A DNA stretch of 64,000 bases, from contig CM060200.1 of the NCBI GenBank assembly GCA_030562195.1, forward strand, positions 34,325,023-34,389,022, in the 5' to 3' direction. A program made the translations under genes and the position numbers. The notes beneath the pieces were generated by a model. The model was not told the origin of the DNA. It saw nothing but the letters and a program-made list of their open reading frames with translations, and ran no database searches. Below, one piece after another: positions 1 through 12,500 of the stretch. The DNA is from Nipponacmea schrenckii (taxonomy: Eukaryota > Mollusca > Gastropoda > Lottiidae). Every line of letters starts with the position of its first letter. Position 1 is the stretch's first letter.

Positions 1-1060
1 CTGTCAAATGTTGTCTAAATATCAGCGACATTACTTCTCAACCAGCGTATTTTCATACCGCGAATCCACAAAACCTCGATGTATTTGAAAAGATTGATGT
101 TTTGGTAGTTCAATCATATCATCATTATCCCTTCATGTCACGCCTATGGGTGAGTAAAAGTTTTTTTTTCTCAAGAATTTCAATCGTTCAGGCGCCATTT
201 CAAATAGCGCCCTCGTCCAAAATTACGATGAAATGAAAGTACAAGGTGATGTTTCGTTTGTTTCTACCCTGTAACGTGGGATCTTTTGAATGCAAATGCA
301 ATTTGAAAGAGCGACTGAGTGATTGAAATTCTTGAAAAAACTTTGACGCAACCATAGACTTAATATGAATGGTGTAAAGGGATAATGATAGATTGAAATA
401 CAAAAACATCCATCTTTCCAAATATATCGCTGTTTTCTGGATTCGAGGTATGTAAATACGTGTAAAAAACTCACCTGCGAAGGTGCAAAAAAATCCACAT
501 AATGTTGTGTCTTTGTATTTCTGATTCTCCCTCAGACAGATCTGTACTAATAGCTATCAGAGGATGGGAAAGGATACGAGTTGACTAAGTACCTTTTATC
601 AGTACCTTTTATCAGTTAGCTCCATACCTAAGCCCATAGATCAGTTTGTCATGTATTAAGGTTGTAAATTTACAGTTGAAAATTGCCCTTTAAATGTTAA
701 TGAAATGGGAGAAAAAAAATTGGATTTAAATTTAGAAATTGGGGCGTGTAACATTACGGTTAGTAATTAACATTCGGAAAATAAATACATCACTGGACAT
801 GATGACTTATATAATATTTTAGAGACTGAAGAGTTTCGATAGTCTTAATCATCAAGTCTTTTGCTTGAAGCAAGCTAAAGAATGATGACTTTGGTAAGAC
901 ATCTTAGAAATCCATGCTGGTAATACAAATTACACAATATTTCAAGTTGTCTTTGTTTAGCAAAGTTCAAATTTAGTTTCTTGCTTAGAATATATTAAAG
1001 GCTAGGAACCGGACCGGTCTCTGTAACACTGCTCTCGTAGCCCAGGTTGGCTCTTTTAAA
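1..1060. other. Non-coding AT-rich stretch, nothing identified
   Basis: Only short open frames without recognisable domains or codon bias. No RNA gene or clear repeat seen. Confidence 0.5.
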
Positions 1061-1109
1061 TTTAGGCAGATTCTAGACTCCTCTCAATGATCCCCTGATT
1101 TTCCCCGCC

Positions 1110-1700
1110 ATATTTCGTGAGTAGCAAAACTTGGTATACATGTATAAATTGATGATATCTCGGTGAAGTTCGAAAATGGAAATTATCGCATAAACGGTTT
1201 TTGAGTAATTGCCCTTGACTTTGTAAAAACGCGTCAAATTTGGGTTGTATCCACAATAGAGGCTACAGTTTTTTTCCGATCTTAATGAAACTTGGTATAC
1301 ATGTATATATCTATAATATCTTGGTCAAGTTAGAAAATGGAAATTATCGCATGAACGGTTTTTTAGTTATTGCCCTTGACTTAGAAAAAACGCGTCAAAT
1401 TTGGATTGTATCCACAATGGAGGCTACAGTTTTTATCCGATCTTAATGAAACTTGGTATACATGTATATATTGATGATATCTCGGTCAAGTTCGAAAATG
1501 GAAATTATTGCATGAAAGGTTTTTGAGTTTTTGCCCTTGACTTAGTAAAAACGCGTCAAATTTGGGTTGTATCCATAATAGAGGCTAAAGTTTTTATCCA
1601 ATCTTAATGAAACTTGGTATGCATGTATGGAAATTATCGAATGAACGGCTTTTGAGTTATTGCCTTTGACTTGACTAAAAGCAATATGGATGCGATGTAT
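1110..1700 (+). repeat. Tandem repeat, ~160-bp unit, about 3.5 copies
   Basis: The phrase AACGCGTCAAATTTGGGTTG recurs near 1,229, 1,390 and 1,551, each followed by ATCCACAATAGAGGCTACAG and then GAAACTTGGTATACATGTAT. The spacing is about 160 bp. The same 'GAAACTTGGTAT ... TTGCCCTTGACTT' wording recurs at 55.3 kb and 61.6 kb, so this is a dispersed family that has been amplified locally. The frames crossing it are repeat shadows, not genes. Confidence 0.85.
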
Positions 1701-1710
1701 ACTACCATTA

Positions 1711-1890
1711 CCCCTGTCCATCTGTCCGTCTGTCCTTGGCATAGTAAAAACATTATGAATGTATATAAGGTCCATCTGTCCGTCCGTCCGTCCCTCCCTC
1801 CCTCCCTCCCTCTGTCCGTACATCAGTCCGTCCCTCTGTCCGTCCTTCCCTCCGTACATCAGTCCGTCTCTCTGTCCGTCCTTGACTTAG
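1711..1890. repeat. TCCG/TCCC/TCTG microsatellite
   Basis: Runs of GTCCGTCCGTCC, CCTCCCTCCCTCCC and GTCCGTCTCTCTGTCC. It directly follows the ~160-bp tandem array and appears to belong to it, since the copy at 55.3 kb also carries a GTCCGTC run. Confidence 0.85.
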
Positions 1891-2221
1891 TAATTACCCA
1901 TCAATTTCGGCTTGTTTGGATGTATATTACGGTTGACGTACCAAAAACCCATCAATTTCGGCTTGTAGCCATGATAGAAGCTGGACTAAGATCATTGCTG
2001 ATTTGCTGTGGAGTTTCAATTCATACAGTCTTTTATGCTTCAAAAATCAAGAATTTACTGGGGTTTTTTCTCTCTACAGGTAAAGTTCACTTTATTTAGA
2101 TCTTAATTCTATTTCAAAATGTTTATTGGTCATCCATGTTTATGTTGATATTTCTTTTTAGAAAAAAAATAAATCAATTTTACAAGTCAGTATCTTAAGA
2201 ATATTTATGAACCTTAAGTAT

Positions 2222-2430
2222 GGTTATGGAGCTGTGTGATAGGCAGAAGACAGAATTCTATTGAATGGTCTAACAGGGAATAGCGCCCCTGCCTGTGGTA
2301 GGCAGAAGACATATCTTGAAATATTTTGAAATATTTAAATATCTTAAATATCTGCAAGATAATATTCCTTTTAATGGTCTTACAGGGATTAGCGCCAATG
2401 ACTTGCCGAGCTGTGTGGTAGGCACGTTTT
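2222..2430. repeat. Internally duplicated short repeat
   Basis: GAGCTGTGTG(A/G)TAGGCA, TAGGCAGAAGACA and AATGGTCT(A/T)ACAGGGA(A/T)TAGCGCC each occur twice or more within about 200 bp. No function is visible. Confidence 0.5.
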
Positions 2431-2761
2431 ATGACGTCAGTAGAGGGAAATAGCATAGATTTTAGTATCTTACCTCTAGTGACATCATAAAATGCATAGA
2501 AACAACATCTAAGGTAATACAATAAATGAAGCCAATATAATGTTCTTAACTAACTTCAACTTGCCCATATCGAATGCTATTCAAATGATTAGCTTATATA
2601 CTGTTGGTTATTTAAACAAAGCTACTGTGTGATATTGATAAAATTCAATATCAAATATATACAAGATCAAAGTTGTCAATACATACAGCTATTAGTTAAT
2701 TACATTCTTGAATGAATTAACAAAATAATGCGTCATACCAACTGTTTCATTTACATTAACA

Positions 2762-2812
2762 AAGCTGCCAGTGGGCGTGTGTTACCTTGCCTGGCAAGCA
2801 ATCTTTAGATAA
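2762..2812 (+). repeat. Terminal module of the dispersed 'CCTTGCCTGGCAAGC' family
   Basis: GCCAGTGGGCGTGTGTTACC followed by TTGCCTGGCAAGCAATCTT. The same block ends the related copies at about 55,585-55,640 and 61,985-62,030. TTGCCTGGCAA is itself a palindrome. It probably marks the 3' end of the family that begins near 1.1 kb. Confidence 0.5.
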
Positions 2813-3981
2813 ATTAAAACAAAAAGCAAGGTAAAAAAATATACAACTACGCCAGGTCGCATAATTATGAAAGACCAATGATCATAACACTTAAAAATGA
2901 GAAGTCAATTATTATTTTATTTTTATCTTAACATATAAACAATGTACAATTGAATATTGAACAGACTGTGGACTGGAATCGAAAGTTAATTATGTCACCG
3001 TCTAAAATGTCATTTTCAGGAATCGTGATTGTTTAAGATTTTTCATTGCGTGTTGTGGTGGTGATAGTATTACTCTGTTTGCTAGTCGCGAACATTTAAT
3101 GATACTGTATTAGATAAGAAGTAGGAAAACTTGAAGATTATACATTGATCGTGAACATTAGTTCTAGATTTATTGATTGTTGACTTTTTAATCCTGTTTT
3201 CTTGTCCTTACAGTTAATAAGTTAATGATATGGCACCGTATCAGGTAGGATAACGGTTTTTTAATACCGAATTTTTAAAAATTTATATATATTTTTAGTG
3301 TTTGTCAATCTAACTCACTAAATCATTATATTAATAAATGTAAATTTACAAATTTGCGTGTTGAGTGATCTCTTAATCTTCTGTTCGTCTCAGGCGCAGA
3401 AAATTAGTGTTAAATGTTTTTACGTTCAAACGAAACCACTTTTATTTTATTTTTTTATAGCTATTACTTTTAGCCTGAATACTCTTCACTTTTAGAAATT
3501 GAGATGCTTAATAATCCATGTTAGCTTATGTTGGCTTTAAAACTTGTAAGTTAAAAATGACTGAAATGGGTATAATCTGGAAAATTGCCAAAATAACGTT
3601 AATATTATGTGAATGGACCTTAACCGCAAAATGATGAAAAAAAGGTTAAATATTGCCGATACACAATTCTGGAACATTATCTACATGCGTCATATAGTAT
3701 CATGTTCATATTATATACATGTTGTTTTATTAGGTCCCGTCAAAAATAATTATGACTATTCATTTCAGAACGTCAACTTTGAAATAAAAATGACTATACT
3801 GTCTGGATCTGTATCGTACTTATACCCAGACATCATTATTTAAAGTGTCAGACGAAACACAGTCTTCTATAGATAATAATAATTGCCCTTTCAGAAAATA
3901 AATTATAGTACATTATAGTATATTTACTAAATTCAAAATTAAGTTGAGTAATGTGGTTTATTCATTGTCAATAAAAAAAAC
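2813..3981. other. Non-coding stretch, nothing identified
   Basis: AT-rich sequence. The longest frame (3,613-3,843, +) has no recognisable domain and I do not regard it as a gene. Confidence 0.4.
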
Positions 3982-3983
3982 TA

Positions 3984-5435
3984 CAGTAGAACCTATATTC
4001 AGTGACAATTCAATCGAATATTCAAAAATGGTCGCTGAATGAAGGACGTGGTCTTTTATGAGAGGAACTGCTAGAACCATTTTGTTTTGACATTTTTGAA
4101 ATGATAGGATCTTACTTTTTCTCATACATGTGTTGTTTCTACCGCTTTAACAAATTAAATTATTGCTTCCTACTTAATATCCTATATTCTAGCAATATTT
4201 ACCTGCTCATCTATTTATTACATTTGACTTATTGAGATTGACACAAAATAAAAAATGGAAAATTTATAAATTCTAATTAATAAGTTATGTGAATGTGAAT
4301 AAACATATTTTATTGACAAAAATCAAATGGAATCGGACAAAAGTTTCGAAAACTTAGTGAGGAAAGGGAATGTTTGTAATAACCCAAGAATGAACCCTAT
4401 GGAAATCAGACTAATCGAAAAAAAATATATATATGAGTTTTTGACCCTGTTCTTGAAAACGTATTCAATTTATTGTCAGCAATATAGAGAGCTGGTTTCT
4501 TGATGGGATTTGAAGAAACTTTGTGTTCGTTATTACCTAAGGATGAACCCTAGCTTCATGTTTTCATTTTATTCAGATTCCAGGAGGACATGTAAAGGCA
4601 CCAGCGTAGGAACAATCATATACGTATGATATATCTCGCAACCGCACTCGCATTGACTTAGAACCTTTTGTAGTGCATAAATAAAAATACTATATATCCT
4701 ATTCATCTTCGCCATTTTTGGGGTTGATTTGGGCCCGCAATAAATTTAAATAGTCTTCCAAACTGCTGGAGCTGCAAAATATACCTCTAACTAGTAAATT
4801 TATTTCTATATATTTCGTACCAAGGTTATCCCAATGCGAAAAAATTATGTATTCGAAAGTCGTACGTTTTTACGTCGGGTCAATAACGTCGCTGGACGAT
4901 AATTATTTTTAAACCAAGATACTTTACTCTCGAGAGTGTTGAATCTGTACCTTTAAAGCGTAATAACACCACCCAACTAGAATATTCAAGTTGATTATAA
5001 CTGAGTTGTGAGTTAATACTGTCTTAATATTCTTATTAAAAAAATGGTTCTCGAGATTCCAATTAGACTTCAACCCAGATTTATTTGATTTACGAAATCT
5101 GTCAATACTCTGTCAAGACTTTACAAATTGTCTTTTACAAAAAGCATTTCATGGCAATAACAAATTACTTTTCTCTGAAATTCCAGTCTATCTTTGGGAG
5201 GATGGACATTTTATTTTTAAATCATCATTATAATGACCTTGTTTTTTGGGGGTTTTCAATGGACATTAATTTATTTAATTTATCTCTGTCCTGGATGGGT
5301 TCGCGTCTGTCGATTTGGTGAGGTCAGTCTTTTCCAATATTGATTATACTTTGAAAACTCGTAGGGGGACTTTATTGTGGTCGCTTATTGAAGGTGGGCT
5401 CTTAATAAAAGTGGTCGCGTGAGCAGGGTATACTG
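3984..5435. mobile_element. Decayed non-autonomous DNA transposon with TA target site (Tc1/mariner-like)
   Basis: The left end reads TA|CAGTAGAACC and the right end reads GGGTATACTG|TA. This gives CAGTA-type inverted termini flanked by TA dinucleotides, as in the Tc1/mariner/pogo group. Subterminal wording also pairs: GTCGCTGAATGAAGGACGTG near the left end, and GTCGCTTATTGAAGGTGGGC near the right end. No transposase frame survives inside. The terminal match is short and diverged, so the exact ends are tentative. Confidence 0.4.
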
Positions 5436-8400
5436 TATATCGCTCTGGACTCTATATTCACTAGTCAAGAAGTAAGTTCCTTTGAATGTAGTGCCAGGCA
5501 TGAAATGAACTCTTCTGCGCCTAAGGAGTCACATAATGTACATTGAGGGGAAGACTTTTTACGATGTCGAGCACATGTAGCATTCGGGAACTTGATTTAT
5601 TGTCATATCCAACAAGGACCAGTATCACTGACTGGGGAAACCGGGTTTAAAAATCCCGGGTTTGAAAATGCGGTATTAGTCTTTTTTTATCAATTTCTAC
5701 CTGTCGTTAGATCTTCAACGTACACAGTCTGTAGGCAGCATCCCTTGCTGAATTTAAGTAGAAACATACTAACATCACAGTAATGATTGAGAGAGTAATA
5801 CAATTCTAATTTCAAGAATCATGATTAAATGTTGCAGGTGTTAAATATCTTCGTTTTGTTTGATATTGATAATCCGATTGCTAGGGAAAATAATTGAAGC
5901 ATTCTGATGGAATTTATGGTGAATCAAATCTTTCTTGTTTTTGCTCTGTACATGTCTTGAAAAAAAGTTGTAACACCAAAGAGGATGGTTTTATTTTATC
6001 AACTCAGATGTAAAATTGTCTCTGAAACTATTAATTATTGTATATATTTCCATAGAATATTTTGTAATTAGAAGACATAGAAAGATTTATTATAACTTCT
6101 GATAGTAAATGACAGAAAAATGGAAACCTTTTGTGGTAGTGATATAAATTGTGTAAAAATTGACATATTGCTTGCTTGATGGACTATATTCATATCAATC
6201 ATTGTTAATCATTTAAAAATCGTGGCACATTTTTGTTATTATGGTTATTTTACGTTGGTGGAAGATTTACTATTCATATAGTTAAGATGTGTCTTTTAAG
6301 TAAATTTCATAAATTTCGCTAGAATGTCAATAGGCTATACTTAAAGCATCTTTATCGTAAGAAAACTGATATGGACACATTCATGTGAAATTCGGCTTGC
6401 TTTGTTCTTGACTGGGGGTTGTCTGAGATGCTATCTGTGCGATCCCATTCTTTTGTCGCTTTTTTGATTATTGAATGAAGTATTGAGAACATGGCGCGTC
6501 AGCTTCAATGCCGTACACCAATACAACTTACAATTGTATAATCGGTCTGAAAATTTGTTACATTTGCTTCTAGAAAAATGTTTTGGCTGTGCAGCCTATT
6601 TCTGTATTGTTTTGTAAGCCCGATAAAGTGACAGAAAAAGGGTCTAGCCGTTTAGATATAAGAATAGCGATGGACAATAGATACAGTTTGTTTTCGGTGC
6701 AACAAACTATCATGGTGATCACAGTACTAAAATACAAAGACAGCTATCATTATCTATTATATTCTAATGGACAAATGGAATAGAGATTATTCCAGTTGAC
6801 ACGATTGTGGTTCGTAAATGTATGTCAGTCAAGACAAATGATGGAAACCACGTCGTTGTTGATATTGATCCAATGGGACTATTAAATACAAAGCCAACGT
6901 CAGCCTATCGATATAATAAATGGTGTCTCTAAAAATAGTCTGAAATACCAGATTAATATTTACTATTTGTCATTTGTCACTGGCCGAGCTTTAAATGTTT
7001 TTATTTTATCCGGGGTTAATCTGGTGTTTAACCGCTTTTTCTCCTGACAATACCATTGGGAGAAACGCTATGTATTTTTTTTAACACTTTTACTTTTTCA
7101 AAATCTGAAAAATTCAAAGAGGGAAAAAAGGTGGTGAAATTCTTAAGATATCAAATTTTCGATATTGGCAATGAAGATTTACACGATGTTTATATATAAT
7201 GAATCGTTATACTCTTATTTAATGACAATGGAAATTTGTTTTCCAAAATGACTAAAAAAAGAAACCAGCATTGTGACCAAATGTAAGCCCTAGGTGTGTA
7301 TTAGATTGTGATGAAAACGTCATAAAAAGCTTTGAATAAAATGCTGAAGAGCTCAAATTTTTATATGTTCATTATGTTTAGATCTTTAAATAGCATCATA
7401 TATTTTGTTGAAATTACTTTAATTTCTACATTAAGAATTGTACTTAACCACTCACTGCGGAAACATAAACATCTGGAAACTTGGGTTAAGTAGTCTTGAT
7501 AGATTTATTTTCAAATGGAACAGATTTTCTTAAGTATTTTTGAGATTATACAGACATCAGTGGTTACATCTGCTATGTAACACTAATAGCGTATTTTAAG
7601 ATGATAATAATTACAATTAAATTCCATTCTTTTATTCCATACCTAACATTAAAGATTGGGAGGTAGGAGATCAAAATATACATATGAAAGTTGAAAAGTT
7701 ATATTGTCTTAGCAAGAAAATCACAACGGCATGTCCATACAGTATAAAGTATTTTTTATGACTTGTTCCGAGGTCGTAGTTATTGCAAAACCAGACGCAT
7801 GTATAGGTAAAAGGTAACTGTACACAAGTACAAGTATGTCAATAACATATCAATATCATGAACGTAAAGGGCTTTGAGATTTACCAGTTTTACCTGTTGT
7901 TTCTAATGAAGTATCATTCATGTACCAGATTGATTACGATATTGCTAAGATGAGACAATATTGACGTGTCTAATATAGCATGATTGACGTCACACGAGTG
8001 AAAGCCGATTTTCCAGAAACTATTTCAGGGTTATGACGATAATAGTAGACGTATTTGCCACTAGGGAGGTGATATCCGAAGTCTTTGACATTATCTAGAC
8101 AGCTTCCTTTCCTCAACTAGTATTTTATTTAGTTTCGTTCATCAATTTGAACTTTAAGTGAATGTTCCATAGAAAGTAAGTGCCGAGTTAAATCAAGAGA
8201 CATGGTTTTCATGGACATTGTCTGAGGTAATTTTACTTTTGCACCTGGGAACTTTTCAAACCAGTACCCGAAGCCAGACGAACATGATCATTCGCTCATT
8301 ACAAACTGCTGACACTACATTCGCTCGGGGGAATATGTTTTTTAATTAATTTATAGAAAAATAGGAAAATAATGAAATTCCCACATTTGATGATATTTTG

Positions 8401-9598
8401 CGTGCGTTATTGATTAGATCTAACCTTGTAAATGACAAGATCATTTGCACCGGAAAAATTATTTAAAAATACTTCTGTCAGAATTGCAACGATTAGAACT
8501 CGTGTTACATCCAATGGAGTAATTTTTATTGTTCGGTTATCTAATAGAGGTCTAAAACAGTGAGACATAAAGAAATTTTGAAGAATCAAGATGAGGTTCA
8601 ATTGTTTTCGACTTTTGCCTGTATCTACATTGGACTGAAGAGAACTTGTATGGCTTACTTCTGCTATTATTTAAACTTGGCCTGAAACGGAGGATCTGAA
8701 GTATTCTTAAAACGTGTTCGATCTACGGAAACGATACTATTTTAGTTCATTCGATATACTGACAATATTACAGCTTTTTAAAGCCGGATTAGTGGGTTAA
8801 ACGTTCTTTGTTGAACATTAGTGACTTCAATTACAATATTGGAAAAATTTCTCTTGCATCATTGCATCGGACAAATCAATAAATTGATGTACATGTATAA
8901 TGATGGTAATTTTCCTTATGTTTCTATGTTTAAGAGAAGATATTGACTGACATTGGCATGGAAATGACATTAATATCTCATCACTTGATTAGGTTTGATT
9001 GAACTTGTATAAAAGACATTGTGGGCAGTTAAATTATGATACTTAGTGCTTACGCAGGTGGAATTAAGTGGACGTTTTGGGCTTTGCTTCAAATTTTTTA
9101 GGTGATTATATAAGGATTACTTATTAATTTTGTGCGACGGTCAATAAAGCAGCTGCTAGATTTCATTTCCGACGATAAGGTGTTATTTGTCACATGAGTA
9201 CAAAACCTTTCCGGCATTAACAATCCTAATAGCTCATTTAATGGTTGCGTATATTGACGTCATCAAAAACAGAAAATTGTGTCCAACTAGTTTACTTGAC
9301 AAATCACCTTTTCTTACTGAATATCTATGTTACTCAAGGTTTTATAAGTGTAATTGTGATATAATTTCTTCATTTGAGACTGATGTTTCTTGGATGACCT
9401 TTTTAGTGCCAAAAAAGCTCTTTTGATTCTCGGGATTGTGTCTTAAATACAAACTTAAAGGTGTACATCTACGTTCTTTGTAGATGTTTTTATTGCGATG
9501 TGTCGTATCGAGACTATTTACAGATACATTTTTAATCCACTGCACACATTAATATTGTGGACTTAATATAGACACATTTTATAGTATATAATACAACG
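5436..9598. other. Long intergenic stretch upstream of the GPCR gene
   Basis: AT-rich, with no convincing coding region. Small features only: an imperfect hairpin AAACCGGG / CCCGGGTTT near 5,640-5,665. The 5' untranslated exons and promoter of the GPCR may lie here but I could not place them. Confidence 0.4.
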
Positions 9599-12500
9599 AT
9601 GTTTGAAATCAAAGCAGCATCACATTTAACTTTAATTTCCACTTCTACTCCACAGGTGTTACCAAATGATTTCAATCCAGCCATGGATCAGTTTTCAGAA
9701 TACGTGTCCTACAAAAGTCTACTCAAATCGAGAAATTTCAGCTTCTTGTTGCGATCACCTTACAACTTTACTGGTGCAGAAGATATTTTGAAAGAATTTG
9801 AACAAAGCTTCTACACTTTTGGGAATTATTCCACGGTGATCTTGTTATCTTTGTACATTCCAACGTTTATCATTGCCCTATTGGGTAACATATTAATTAT
9901 ACTGACAGTTCTTGCTGATGAAACCCTAAGAAAAACCAAAAATTTCTACTTGATCAATCTTGCGTCCTCCGATTTGTGTATAACGTTGGTCTGTATGCCA
10001 ATGACTGTGGGTACAATTGTGTACAGGTTATGGATATATGGCGAATTCTTGTGTAAATTTACTGCATTTTTACCAGGTAAAGTTTCTATTTATTATTTAT
10101 TATACCTATGTCTGTCTTAAAAGACAAATTCCTTCCTAATATAGTTCAAATTTTTAAGAGCGTTTGAATATTCCCTTACCAACTGATAGATCCGAATTTA
10201 AACTATCTCTTTAATGTTTTAATAATTACAATCTAACCGGTAGCTCTGCCATTCAGCCAAACGATACATTGAAAAGGCTTGAATTGTCGTTCCTTCAAAA
10301 GCTTTATATTATAAATAAAAATGTGGTTTTTCTCTTGAGAAGAATATCAACCCATCTAGAAAATTAATTTTCATTAAAAGATTCATGAATGTCATATTGA
10401 AAGACAAAACCATTGTTTTCATCTTTTTGAGATATAAATAATTATTTTCTTATAAGAGAAATAAGAGTAACTCGTGTCAGATATAATCGTAACTTGAAAG
10501 AAGAATTTTGCCTAGGGTTAACATTGTTTTGAGCAGTTAATTAATACGTATAGCAACATGACTAGTTCAACGAATTATAAGCGATTTGTCCAATATTTGA
10601 TCAAATATAAGCATGGTTGGAATATTGTTGATTAAAGATCCCATTAAAACTAACATCTTCCAAACTGAAAAATATGCTAAAACAGATAGTCAGAACTTCG
10701 GACAGAATGTCATAATGGAGGCATTCGATCTGTCAAGGGCTTTTACAAGCTGTATTCGCTAGCGTATATACCAATTATATCGCTTAATTGGATGATACAA
10801 GAAAAGTTGATATTTAGCATTCAAATTATACGACGTACCTTGACTATTATGATTATGAATATACTGATTTAAACTTTCACAGTCAACTAGACACATACCT
10901 TTCATAGATTACTAGGTATATTATAACTTTCACAGATTACTTTGTCCATTGTAACTTTCACAGATTTCTACGTACATTGTAACTTTCACAGATTACTAGA
11001 TATATTATAGCTTTCACAGATTACTATGTCCATTGTAACTTTCACAGATTACTAGATATATTATAACTTTCACAGATTACTACGTACATTGTAACTTTCA
11101 CAGATTACTATGTCCATTGTAATTTTCACAGATTACTACGTACATTGTAACTTTCACAGATTTCTAGATATATTATATCTTTCACAGATTACTAGATATA
11201 TTATAACTTTCACAGATTACTATGTCCATTGTAACTTTCACAGATTACTAGATATTTTATAACTTTCACAGATTATTAGGTAAATTATTACTTTCATAGA
11301 TTACTAGATATATTATAACTTTTACATATTATTAGGTGTATTATATCTTTCATAGATTACAACGTATATTATAAGTGTCATAGATTACAACTAGGTATAT
11401 CATAACTTTCACAGACTACTAGGTATATTAAAACTTTCTTGTATATTATATCTTTCAAAGATTATTAGGTATATTATAACTTCCACAGATTACTAAGGTA
11501 CATACGGAGCCCCTAACACGCAGTGTAAATATTTTTTTCGAAATAATTAATTCGTTTAAACGAAATAATAGCATTTATTTCGATTAAACGAAATATTTAT
11601 TTCGATTAAACGGAATAATTATTTCGTCTAATCGAAATAAAATTATTTTGTTTTAACGATTTAAATTACTTCGTTTAAACAAAATAATTATTGCGTTTAT
11701 TTCGTTGAAATAGTCAAATTAATTCGTTTAAACGAAATAATTTAAATCGTTTAAACGAAATAGTCAAATTAATTCGTTTAAACGAAATAATTTAAATCGT
11801 TTAAACGAAATAGCCAAATTAATTCGTTTAAACGAAATAATTTAGTCAAAATAATTCGTTTAAACGAAATAATTAATTCGTTTAAACGAAATAATTTAAA
11901 TCGTTTCAACGAAATAACTTTTTAAAAAAGTATTTCCACTGCGTGTTAGGGGCTCCATAGGTACATTAATTTTATGGTAATTATATAGTGGTAAAAAACT
12001 CTTTATTTTGCGATAGTCAGAGGTAGGTGAAAATAAGTAAAAACGGATCTTTAATGTTAATCATTCTGAAATCTAAAAGGAGAAATTTCTCGAAGGGATA
12101 GATAATAATAGTTCAATGTTTAGTAGAAGTTGGGAATTCATGAAACCTGAATTCCTCATTACATTAATTCTCTTGGCATACATCCATGAAATAATGCAGT
12201 ATTTCTCATTACTAGACCTATCTTTCATCTATTTAAACTGATATCAATGTCTTCTTTGTATATGGAATGTCTTTACATTCATAGTAAATGGGGATCCGCG
12301 GTAGTTTAGTGAGTTAGACCCTTGTTCGCTGACTTGAGGGTTCAGGGATCAATCCCGGCAAAGGTCGAGATAAACTTTCGGATTTTTCTGCCCAGTCAGT
12401 GATGCAGATCGGAGGGACTGGCATGGAAAAAGTGTCTAGTAATTCGGATGGGACAATAAACCGAGGCCCCGTGTGCTACAGACTGTGCACGTTAAAGATA

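Noticed and set aside
1542..2099. Frames rich in Ser/Val/Pro or Asp/Gly
   Set aside because: Encoded by the TCCG/TCCC microsatellite and neighbouring tandem repeat.
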